A stretch of DNA of 5,598 bases from an uncultured Eubacteriales bacterium (GTDB taxonomy: Bacteria; Bacillota; Clostridia; Oscillospirales; CAG-272): positions 1-5,598 of the forward strand of contig URCP01000134.1 in the NCBI GenBank assembly GCA_900546315.1, given 5' to 3'. The position numbers and the translations under genes are program-made. Below the pieces are notes generated by a model, which saw only the letters and a list, made by a program, of their open reading frames with translations, was not told the origin of the DNA and ran no database searches. Of this stretch, positions 1 to 5,510 are shown in pieces. Numbering within the stretch: the stretch's first letter is position 1; each line of letters opens with the position of its first letter.

Positions 1-69
1 TTTCCGCCCCTCCGACACCTCCCCACCTTTCCCCCAAACTTTCAAAAAAACAATTTTTATAAAAAACAC

Positions 70-76
70 GAAAGGA
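70..76 (+). promoter_or_regulatory. Ribosome binding site of ntpK
   Basis: GAAAGGA lies 9 nt before the ATG at 86 and supports that start. The preceding 1-69 is C-rich and then A/T-rich. It holds no recognisable gene end, terminator hairpin or convincing promoter. Confidence 0.7.
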
Positions 77-85
77 TATAATTCC

Positions 86-529
86 ATGAAAACCTTAATT
101 TTTACCGTCCTCTTCTTAGCTGCTCTCGTTCCGCTCGCTCTCGCCGGGCTGGGCAAGATAAAGACCGTCAAAGGCAAAAAGGCAGCCCTCGCCGTCAACA
201 TCGCCTCCGTATTCCTCGTCTGCATAGTCTGCTTCTCTGTCGGCGCAGTCCAGGTCTCCGCAGCCGATGCTGACGTCGCAACCACCGCAGTCACCGAAAC
301 CACCGGCTACACCACCGGCTTCGGCATCGGCATGCTCGGCGCCGCTCTCGCAACCGGTCTCTCCTGTATCGGCGCGGGCATAGCAGTCGCCTCCTCCGCC
401 TCCGCCGCGATCGGCGCAATCAGCGAAAACCCGAAGACCTTCGGTAAAGCCCTCATCTTCGTCGCCCTCGCCGAAGGCGTCGCCCTCTACGGCATGCTGA
501 TCTCCATCCAAATCCTCGCCAAATTCTGA
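86..529 (+). CDS. ntpK: V/A-type ATPase subunit K (proteolipid, c-ring subunit)
   Basis: Membrane-ring subunit that carries the coupling ion through the rotor. The 147-residue protein has four hydrophobic segments at about 3-22, 33-56, 79-106 and 121-145. The last two form the recognisable c-subunit hairpin: a Gly/Ala-rich helix with GAGIAVASSASAAIG near 97-110, the polar loop SENPKTFGK near 113-121, and a helix with ALAEGVALYG in which Glu130 is the expected ion-binding carboxylate. The first two segments flank a basic loop (KIKTVKGKK) and lack the Gly-rich pattern, so the second hairpin is the functional one. The acidic stretch around 59-72 would lie outside by the positive-inside rule. Length is close to the E. 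hirae protein (about 156). The start is set by a good RBS. Subunit F follows after 3 nt, indicating one transcript. Val101 and Gly131 occupy places that are Gln and Ser/Thr in typical Na+ rings, so H+ coupling is the better guess, but this is inference. Confidence 0.92.
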   Translation: MKTLIFTVLFLAALVPLALAGLGKIKTVKGKKAALAVNIASVFLVCIVCFSVGAVQVSAADADVATTAVTETTGYTTGFGIGMLGAALATGLSCIGAGIAVASSASAAIGAISENPKTFGKALIFVALAEGVALYGMLISIQILAKF

Positions 530-532
530 GCC

Positions 533-838
533 ATGAAAATGTTCCTAGTCAGCGACAACAACGACACCTACACCGGCATGAAACTCGCCGGCGTCGAAGG
601 CGTCGTAGTCCACACCGAAGAAGAAGTGATAAACGCGGTAGAAAAGGCTCTGTCCGACAAATCAGTCGGAATCATCTTAATAACCGAAAAACTCCGCGCC
701 CTCGCCGGCGACTACATCTCAAAAAAGATGAACGCCCTCTCCGAGCCCCTCTTCCTCGAAATCCCCGACCGCCACGGAATGCGCTCCGAATCCTCGATGA
801 ACGACTTCATATCAACGTCGATCGGATTAAAACTATGA
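533..838 (+). CDS. ntpG: V/A-type ATPase subunit F (central stalk; NtpG in Enterococcus naming)
   Basis: Small cytoplasmic subunit that binds the rotor shaft D and helps transmit rotation. The 101-residue length is right for the family. Its hallmarks are an N-terminal beta strand (MKMFLVSD), the DTYTGMKLAGV stretch at 11-21, a strand and turn GIILITEKL at 46-54, and PLFLEIP at 72-78 before a C-terminal helix ending in SIGLKL. Together these match the Rossmann-like F-subunit fold. The ATG is 3 nt after the ntpK stop and no strong Shine-Dalgarno is visible, so translation is probably coupled to ntpK. An ATG two codons later (539) is an alternative start. In archaeal-style naming this is atpF; in E. 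hirae the name ntpF belongs to a different stalk subunit. The gene ends in TGA, which overlaps a GAGAAAGG sequence at 837-844 that now lies well upstream of ntpE. Confidence 0.9.
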   Translation: MKMFLVSDNNDTYTGMKLAGVEGVVVHTEEEVINAVEKALSDKSVGIILITEKLRALAGDYISKKMNALSEPLFLEIPDRHGMRSESSMNDFISTSIGLKL

Positions 839-844
839 GAAAGG
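837..844 (+). promoter_or_regulatory. Displaced Shine-Dalgarno sequence upstream of ntpE
   Basis: GAGAAAGG overlaps the subunit F stop codon, a usual place for the RBS of the next gene in this operon. The ntpE start is 63 nt further on, with a hairpin element between. It is therefore probably the ancestral RBS, separated from its start by an insertion. Confidence 0.45.
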
Positions 845-849
845 CAACA

Positions 850-903
850 CGTCTGAAAACAAATTTTCAGACGAAACAGTTTGTGCGAAAGGTATGGTCA
901 TAA
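850..903 (+). repeat. Hairpin element, short copy, in the ntpF-ntpE junction
   Basis: A perfect 10-bp inverted repeat (CGTCTGAAAA at 850-859, TTTTCAGACG at 864-873) with loop CAAA opens the element. ACAGTTTGTG (876-885) and CGAAAGGTATGGTCATAA (886-903) follow. The same three parts occur in the same order in the ntpB-ntpD junction. There a different 10-bp stem with loop TAAA is followed by ACATTTTGTG (4788-4797, 9 of 10 identical) and a tail at 4875-4892 (15 of 18 identical). This copy lacks about 77 nt present between those parts in the long copy. The tail ends 4 nt before the ntpE ATG. It could be a dispersed palindromic repeat or a cis-acting RNA; the sequence does not decide. It is not a typical terminator, because only four T follow the loop and they are part of the stem. 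Confidence 0.65.
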
Positions 904-907
904 CTTA

Positions 908-1576
908 ATGTCTATAAGAGACGAAGAAAAGCTGCGCCTCTTCACCGACGAAGCCCTCGGCTCGGCAGAAGACACAGCCGATAGAATCAACAAAGAAACA
1001 AACGACGAAGAATCCCGCCTCCTCGCGGAAGGCGAACACAAAATCCTCACCGAAGCCTACGAAAAAATCCAGTCCGAACTCAAAAACATCCGCCGCGACA
1101 ACAGCCGCGAGCTCTCCCGCGAAACCATGATCAAACGCCGCGAGCTCCTCCTCTACCGCGAAGAGATAATGCAGAACGTCTTCGACGCCGCGCGCGAAAA
1201 AATCGAACAATTCACCGCGTCCAAAGAATACGGGAACTACCTCGTGAAGCTCGCGACAAACGTCCTCTCGAAGCAGAGCGCGTCCTTCACGCTCTTCCTC
1301 TCCCCGCGCGACCTGAGGTACAAATACGCGATCCTCGAGGGTCTCGACAACCTTCTCGACGAAAAGCTCGAGATGGGCACGAGCGAAGCGGCGCCTGTCT
1401 ACAGCGTCACGCCGGACAAAAACATAAAGCTCGGTGGAATCCGCTTCTACTCCGCGTCCCGCGGCATATCCATAAACGCCACCCTCGACGACGACCTCGC
1501 CCGCCAGAAGGAGTTCTTCACAAGCCTCCTCGGTCCCGTAACGTCAGGCGACGGTGAAAAGGAGACGACAAAATGA
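908..1576 (+). CDS. ntpE: V/A-type ATPase subunit E (peripheral stalk)
   Basis: Stator subunit that holds the A3B3 head against rotation. The 222-residue protein has the family's two-part build. Residues 1-105 are highly charged, Glu/Lys/Arg-rich and helical, as expected for the coiled coil shared with the G/H subunit. Residues about 106-208 form the globular head-binding domain. It includes LSPRDLRYK (131-139) and the conserved core LGGIRFYSASRGISINATLDDDL (175-197), of which GG and the final N-T-L-D pattern are typical. I chose ATG 908 because MSIRDEEKL is a normal family N-terminus. Extending to the in-frame TTG at 881 would translate part of the hairpin element. No well-spaced Shine-Dalgarno precedes 908; the nearest, AAAGG at 888-892, is 15 nt away. 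The stop overlaps the ntpA start in ATGA, so the two genes are translationally coupled. Confidence 0.92.
   Translation: MSIRDEEKLRLFTDEALGSAEDTADRINKETNDEESRLLAEGEHKILTEAYEKIQSELKNIRRDNSRELSRETMIKRRELLLYREEIMQNVFDAAREKIEQFTASKEYGNYLVKLATNVLSKQSASFTLFLSPRDLRYKYAILEGLDNLLDEKLEMGTSEAAPVYSVTPDKNIKLGGIRFYSASRGISINATLDDDLARQKEFFTSLLGPVTSGDGEKETTK
1557..1564 (+). promoter_or_regulatory. Ribosome binding site of ntpA
   Basis: AAAAGGAG inside the end of ntpE lies 8 nt before the ATG at 1573. It fixes that start, which overlaps the ntpE stop as ATGA. Confidence 0.85.
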
Positions 1577-3342
1577 GCGAACTCGAAATATACGGCATAA
1601 ACGGACCCGTCATCACGATAAAGGGCAAAACCGACCTCCAGATGATGGAGACCGTCTACATCGGCAACGCCCGCCTTATCGGCGAAGTCATAGGTCTGAC
1701 CGAAGAGCGCACCACCATCCAGTGCTACGAGAACACGACCGGCGTCCGTCCGGGCGAGCCCGTCTCCCGCACCGGAATGGCGATGAGCGCGACCCTCGGC
1801 CCGGGTCTTCTGACCGGAATGTACGACGGCATCGGCAGACCGCTTAAAATGCTCGAAGCGGCGAGCGGACACTATATTGCCCCCGGCATCGACGTCCCCG
1901 GCATCGACACGAACAAGAAGTGGTCGGTCGAAGTAAAGATGAAAGCAGGCGACGAAATAAAGCCCGGCGACATCTTTGCCGAGTGCGACGAGACAAGCGC
2001 CGTCCGCCACCGTCTGATAGCCCCGCCGGAAGCCGTCGGCAAAGTCACCTTCGCCGCGCCGGACGGAGATTACACGGTAAACGACACGATAATAAAATAC
2101 GAGACCGCGGAGGGCGAGGAAAAGACCCTCACGATGCTCCGCCGCTGGCCGATTCGCAAACCGCGCCCGATCTCGAAGCGTCTCCCGATAACCGAGCCGC
2201 TGATCACCGGACAGCGCGTCATCGACGCCCTCTTCCCGATAGCGAAGGGCGGCGCGGCGGCGATCCCGGGCGGATTCGGAACCGGAAAGACTATGCTTCA
2301 GCACCAGCTCGCGAAGTGGTCGGACGCGGACATAATAGTCTACGTCGGCTGCGGCGAGCGCGGAAACGAAATGACGCAGGTCCTCGAGGAGTTCTCCGAC
2401 CTGCACGACCCGCGCACCGGAAAGAGTATGCTCGAGAGAACGATCATGATCGCGAACACCTCGAACATGCCGGTCGCGGCGCGCGAGGCGTCGATCTACA
2501 CCGGCGTCACCTTCGCGGAGTACTACCGCGACATGGGCTACAACGTCGCGATGATGGCGGACTCGACCTCCCGCTGGGCGGAGGCTCTGCGCGAGATCTC
2601 CGGACGACTTGAGGAGATGCCCGCGGAGGAAGGCTACCCCGCGTACCTGCCGTCGAGACTGTCGGCGTTCTATGAGAGAGCCGGATATGTCGAGACCCTG
2701 TCGCACGAGAAGGCGTCGGTGTCGATAATCGGCGCCGTCTCCCCGCAGGGCAACGACTTCTCGGAGCCCGTGACGCAGAACACGAAGCGCTTCATACGTT
2801 GCTTCTGGGCGCTCGAGAAAGCGCTCGCCTACGCGCGTCACTACCCCGCTGTCAACTGGACGACGAGCTACAGCGAGTACACTCTCGAGCTCGACGACTG
2901 GTTCAAGGCGAACGTCGCGCACGACTTCCCCGAACTCAGGACGAAGATCTCGAACATCCTCAGCGAGGAGAACTCGCTGATGGACATCGTAAAGCTGATC
3001 GGCTCCGACCTCCTCGCTGAGGAGCAGAAGCTGATACTCGAGACCGCGCGCGTCATCCGCACCGGATTCTTACAGCAGAACGCGATGCACGAGACCGACT
3101 GCTACGTGCCGATACGCAAGCAGTATCTGATGATGAAGTACATTCTCCAGTCGCACGAGAGAGCGAAAACCCTCGTCGCGAAGTCGATCCCGGTCTCCGA
3201 GCTGCGCTCAGCCGGAATATTCGACATCCTCGGACGGATGAAGTACGACATACCGAACGAAGATGAGTCGAAGTTCGACGATATGTGGCAGAAGATAACT
3301 TCCCTCTTCTCGGATATCGAGAAGAAATACGATATCAAATAA
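1573..3342 (+). CDS. ntpA: V/A-type ATPase catalytic subunit A
   Basis: Catalytic subunit of the A3B3 head, hydrolysing or making ATP in the cytoplasm (EC 7.1.2.2 or 7.2.2.1 depending on the ion). The 589 residues are full length. An N-terminal beta-barrel (about 1-70) is followed by the GMYDGIGRPL strand (82-91). The A-subunit-specific bulge at roughly 110-190 separates V/A-type A subunits from F1-beta. The nucleotide domain has Walker A GGFGTGKT at 233-240 (Lys239, Thr240), GCGERGNEMTQVLEEF at 259-274 with the catalytic Glu262, and Walker B VAMMADSTSRWAEALRE ending the core strand at Asp330. GRLEEMPAEEGYPAYL (344-359) and SPQGNDFSEPVTQNT (390-404) follow. The C-terminal helical domain runs from about 440. 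The P-loop has Gly where many relatives have Pro (GPFGSGKT). I recall this GGFGTGKT form in other Firmicutes V/A-ATPases, so it is probably a lineage trait. All catalytic residues are intact and the gene ends in TAA. Confidence 0.98.
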   Translation: MSELEIYGINGPVITIKGKTDLQMMETVYIGNARLIGEVIGLTEERTTIQCYENTTGVRPGEPVSRTGMAMSATLGPGLLTGMYDGIGRPLKMLEAASGHYIAPGIDVPGIDTNKKWSVEVKMKAGDEIKPGDIFAECDETSAVRHRLIAPPEAVGKVTFAAPDGDYTVNDTIIKYETAEGEEKTLTMLRRWPIRKPRPISKRLPITEPLITGQRVIDALFPIAKGGAAAIPGGFGTGKTMLQHQLAKWSDADIIVYVGCGERGNEMTQVLEEFSDLHDPRTGKSMLERTIMIANTSNMPVAAREASIYTGVTFAEYYRDMGYNVAMMADSTSRWAEALREISGRLEEMPAEEGYPAYLPSRLSAFYERAGYVETLSHEKASVSIIGAVSPQGNDFSEPVTQNTKRFIRCFWALEKALAYARHYPAVNWTTSYSEYTLELDDWFKANVAHDFPELRTKISNILSEENSLMDIVKLIGSDLLAEEQKLILETARVIRTGFLQQNAMHETDCYVPIRKQYLMMKYILQSHERAKTLVAKSIPVSELRSAGIFDILGRMKYDIPNEDESKFDDMWQKITSLFSDIEKKYDIK

Positions 3343-3347
3343 GGAGG
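3341..3347 (+). promoter_or_regulatory. Ribosome binding site of ntpB
   Basis: AAGGAGG overlaps the ntpA TAA stop and lies 7 nt before the ATG at 3355. It is a near-ideal site and shows the normal junction layout of this operon. Confidence 0.9.
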
Positions 3348-3354
3348 ACGTTTT

Positions 3355-4752
3355 ATGAATATCGAATTTATGGGTCTTTCAGACGTAAACGGTCCCCTTA
3401 TAGCCCTCGACGGCGTGACCGACGCCTGCTACGAGGAAATGGTCGACATAACCGTCGGCGACAACGACCACCGCGTCGGAAGAATAATCAGAATCGAGGG
3501 CGACAAGGCGATAGTGCAGGTCTTCGAGGGCACCGAGGGCATCTCGCTGACCAACACCCGCACCCGCCTGACCGGTCACCCGCTCGAGCTGCCGGTCGCG
3601 CGCGATATGCTCGGTCGTGTCTTTGACGGCGCCGGCAGACCGATCGACGGTCTCGGCGACATCTGCCCCGAAAAGCGCATCGACGTCAACGGCATGGCGA
3701 TAAACCCTGTCTCCCGTGAGTACCCGCGCGACTACATCCGCACCGGAATCTCGTCGATCGACGGTCTCTGCACCCTCATAAAGGGACAGAAGCTCCCGAT
3801 CTTCTCCGGCTCCGGCATGAGCCACAACGAGCTCGCCGTGCAGATCGTCAGACAGGCGAACATCTCCGGCGGCAACTACGGAATCGTCTTCGCGGCGATG
3901 GGCGTCAAGAACGACGTCGCGGACTACTTCCGCCGCTCCTTCGAGGAGACCGGCGTTCTCTCGCGCGTCATAATGTTCCTGAACCTCGCGAACGACCCGA
4001 TCGTCGAAAGAATAATGACCCCGCGCTGCGCGCTGACCGCGGCTGAGCACTTCGCGTTTTAGTACGGCATGGATATGCTCGTCATAATGACCGACATGAC
4101 CTCCTACGCCGAGGCTCTCCGCGAGGTAGCGTCCGCGAAGGGCGAAATTCCGGGAAGAAAAGGCTACCCCGGCTACCTTTACAGCGACCTCGCGTCCCTC
4201 TACGAGCGCGCCGGACGAATCAAGGGCAAATCCGGCTCGGTGACGCAGCTCCCGATCCTGACGATGCCGAACGACGACGTCACCCACCCCGTCCCGGACC
4301 TCACCGGCTATATCACCGAAGGTCAGATAGTCCTCGACCGCTCGCTCGAAATGAAAGGCGTCTACCCGTCCGTCTCGGTTCAGCTCTCGCTCTCCCGTCT
4401 GATGAAAGACGGAATCGGCAAAGGCTACACAAGAGAAGACCACACGACCCTCTCAAACCAGCTCTACGCCTCCTACGCGAAGGTGCAGGACGCGAGAGCC
4501 CTCGCCAGCGTCATCGGCGAAGAGGACCTCTCCCCGATAGACAAGCTATACTTCGAATTCGGACGCCGCTTCGAAGGCGAATTCCTGACGCAGGACAAGA
4601 ACGAAAACCGCACGATAGACGAAACCCTCGACATCGGCTGGAAGCTCCTCTCGATGCTCCCGCGCGAAGAACTCGAGCGCGTCTCCGACGAGTACTACGA
4701 CAAATACTGCAAACCGCACATCGGAGAAAACAACGCCCCGACCCTGAACTAA
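3355..4752 (+). CDS. ntpB: V/A-type ATPase subunit B, interrupted by an in-frame TAG
   Basis: Non-catalytic nucleotide-site subunit of the A3B3 head. The reading frame spans 465 sense or amber codons, the normal length (about 460), but codon 236 (4060-4062) is TAG. Before it lie the beta-barrel (1-75), GRVFDGAGRPIDG (87-99), GISSIDGLCTLIKGQKLPIF (131-150) and the degenerate P-loop SGSGMSHNELA (151-161), which lacks GKT as expected for B. The amber falls in AEHFAF-stop-YGMDMLVI, where E. hirae B has AEYLAYEKGMHVLVI, so Glu is expected and GAG to TAG is one change. After it come TDMTSYAEALRE, GYPGYLYSDLASLYERAGR, PDLTGYITEGQI and the arginine finger Arg348 in LSLSRLMKDG, then the helical C-terminal domain. 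A 235-residue product would lack the arginine finger. No Shine-Dalgarno precedes the internal ATG at 4069, so restart is unlikely. The cause may be sequence error, nonsense mutation or recoding. Conservation on both sides shows any lesion is recent or tolerated. Confidence 0.93.
4060..4062 (+). other. In-frame amber codon inside ntpB
   Basis: TAG replaces a codon that is Glu in bacterial relatives and Gln in eukaryotic B subunits. It follows a TTT codon, giving TTTTAG. It is one substitution from either GAG (Glu) or CAG (Gln). I see no obvious downstream recoding hairpin. Confidence 0.9.
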
Positions 4753-4758
4753 AGGAGG
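4751..4758 (+). promoter_or_regulatory. Displaced Shine-Dalgarno sequence upstream of ntpD
   Basis: AAAGGAGG overlaps the ntpB stop, exactly as AAGGAGG does at the ntpA-ntpB junction. The ntpD ATG lies 138 nt further on instead of about 7. It is best read as the ancestral ntpD RBS, pushed away by the hairpin element at 4761-4892. Confidence 0.6.
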
Positions 4759-4760
4759 CA

Positions 4761-4784
4761 GATTGAAAGATAAATCTTTCAATC
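4761..4784 (+). repeat. Perfect 10-bp hairpin with TAAA loop
   Basis: GATTGAAAGA (4761-4770) and TCTTTCAATC (4775-4784) are exact reverse complements around TAAA. It occupies the same place in the long element as the 850-873 hairpin does in the short one. Both stems are 10 bp with a 4-nt loop ending in AAA, although the stem sequences differ. That suggests structure is conserved through compensating changes. Confidence 0.8.
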
Positions 4785-4788
4785 CAGA

Positions 4789-4850
4789 CATTTTGTGGCT
4801 TTCGTTGTCTTCCGACAACGATTTTGCTACGCAAAACTACCCACAAAATG
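4789..4850 (+). repeat. Three-way junction of nested inverted repeats
   Basis: CATTTTGTGG (4789-4798) pairs with CCACAAAATG (4841-4850). Between them lie TCGTTGTC/GACAACGA (4802-4809 with 4814-4821, loop TTCC) and, directly after it, TTTTGC/GCAAAA (4822-4827 with 4831-4836, loop TAC). Read as RNA this is an outer stem carrying two stem-loops. Confidence 0.75.
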
Positions 4851-4860
4851 GGAGAAAGGA
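4851..4860 (+). promoter_or_regulatory. SD-like purine run inside the long hairpin element
   Basis: GGAGAAAGGA could recruit ribosomes for ntpD but is 36 nt before the ATG. If the 4862-4881 hairpin folds, the unpaired distance falls to about 17 nt. This is inferred; no better site is closer to 4897. Confidence 0.4.
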
Positions 4861-4861
4861 A

Positions 4862-4881
4862 GCTTTCGCTGCGACGAAAGC
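4862..4881 (+). repeat. 7-bp hairpin before ntpD
   Basis: GCTTTCG (4862-4868) pairs with CGAAAGC (4875-4881) across a 6-nt loop. The right arm can pair instead with a near copy of the left arm at 4798-4804, extending to a 10-bp helix (4796-4805 with 4874-4883). The two folds exclude each other. Confidence 0.7.
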
Positions 4882-4896
4882 CATGGTAATAAAAAA

Positions 4897-5505
4897 ATGC
4901 CGCAGACAGCACCGACAAAATCCAACCTGATGGCGATGAAAAAATCCCTCGCCTTAGCGCGCCTCGGCTACGACCTCCTCGACCGCAAACGCAACCTCAT
5001 GATGCGCGAAATGATGCGCCTGATCGACGACGTAAAGTCAATCCAGGGAGACATAAGCTCCGCCTTCGCGACCGCCTACGCCTCCCTCAGAAACGCCAAC
5101 ATGACCCTCGGTCAGAACGAAGTCTTCCGGATAGCCATGTCCCGCGACACCGACGACGACATAACCCTACGCCGCCGCTCAGTCATGGGCATAGAAATCC
5201 CCGACGTCAAACTGACCGACGACATCAACATGCCCGGCTACGGCTTCTCCTCGACCAACCCCCTCCTCGACGAAACCTACATCGATTTCATGAAAGTCCG
5301 GGACCTGGTCGCCAAAGCCGCCGCCATCGAAAACAGCGTCTACAGACTCGCCAAAGCCATCAAACAATCCCAAAAACGCGCCAACGCCCTCAAAAACATC
5401 GTAATCCCAGACCTCGAAGAACAAATCCACTACATCACAGGATACCTCGAAGAAAAGGAACGCGACGAGTTCACGACACTTAAGGTTGTCAAGGGGCGGA
5501 AGTAG
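4897..5505 (+). CDS. ntpD: V/A-type ATPase subunit D (central rotor shaft)
   Basis: Shaft of the rotor, a long antiparallel coiled coil inside the A3B3 head that links it to subunit F and the membrane ring. The 202 residues fit the family (E. hirae about 210). The N-terminal TKSNLMAMKKSLALARLGYDLLDRKRNLM (7-35) is the classic start of the first helix, which runs to about 70. The middle (about 75-125) is the short globular part. The second helix (about 128-190) includes RANALKNIVIPDLEEQIHYI (161-180) and EEKERDEFTTLKVVK, the conserved C-terminal signature. ATG 4897 is chosen because homology begins a few residues later. The in-frame GTG at 4795 would translate 34 codons of hairpin element. No ribosome binding site is properly spaced. 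The gene ends in TAG at the expected C-terminus, so TAG does act as a stop here. Reading through would add 24 low-complexity residues before a TAA at 5578. Confidence 0.95.
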   Translation: MPQTAPTKSNLMAMKKSLALARLGYDLLDRKRNLMMREMMRLIDDVKSIQGDISSAFATAYASLRNANMTLGQNEVFRIAMSRDTDDDITLRRRSVMGIEIPDVKLTDDINMPGYGFSSTNPLLDETYIDFMKVRDLVAKAAAIENSVYRLAKAIKQSQKRANALKNIVIPDLEEQIHYITGYLEEKERDEFTTLKVVKGRK

Positions 5506-5510
5506 AAAGC

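Larger units (their letters stand above)
4761..4892 (+). repeat. Hairpin element, long copy, in the ntpB-ntpD junction
   Basis: This stretch is almost entirely inverted repeats. In order it has a 10-bp hairpin (4761-4784), a 10-bp outer stem (4789-4798 with 4841-4850) enclosing two small hairpins, an SD-like purine run (4851-4860), and a 7-bp hairpin (4862-4881) followed by CATGGTAATAA. Its beginning and end match the element before ntpE in layout and partly in sequence, so the two belong to one family. The base composition differs from the flanking coding DNA. No open frame in it looks like a real protein. No transposase or direct target duplication is evident. Confidence 0.7.

Noticed and set aside
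77..82. TATAAT as a -10 promoter box
   Set aside because: It lies between the Shine-Dalgarno and the ntpK ATG, too close to the start, and has no -35 partner at the right distance.
1..85. C-terminus of subunit I upstream of ntpK
   Set aside because: Frames 1 and 2 are open for a while, but neither encodes a recognisable subunit I ending and the composition is low-complexity.
850..873. Rho-independent terminator in the ntpF-ntpE junction
   Set aside because: The stem is only moderately GC-rich, no T run follows it, and it would cut an essential operon in two.
881..907. A TTG start extending ntpE by nine codons
   Set aside because: Homology-like sequence begins at ATG 908, and the extension lies in the repeated element tail.
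1447..2922. A 491-codon open frame on the minus strand opposite ntpA
   Set aside because: It is antisense to an unmistakable catalytic subunit and its product is Arg/Val/Asp-rich with no domain. The GC-biased codon use of ntpA explains its openness. The same holds for the minus-strand frame at 3379-4443.
4069..4752. The C-terminal half of ntpB as a separate gene
   Set aside because: It is in the same frame as the N-terminal half, lacks a ribosome binding site and begins mid-domain. It is one gene with a TAG.
4761..4892. CRISPR array or complete transposon
   Set aside because: There are no regularly spaced identical repeats, no spacers and no transposase. The repeats are inverted pairs.
4795..4896. 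An upstream GTG start giving ntpD a 34-residue extension
   Set aside because: The extension would be translated from the hairpin element, has no family counterpart and no Shine-Dalgarno at the right spacing.
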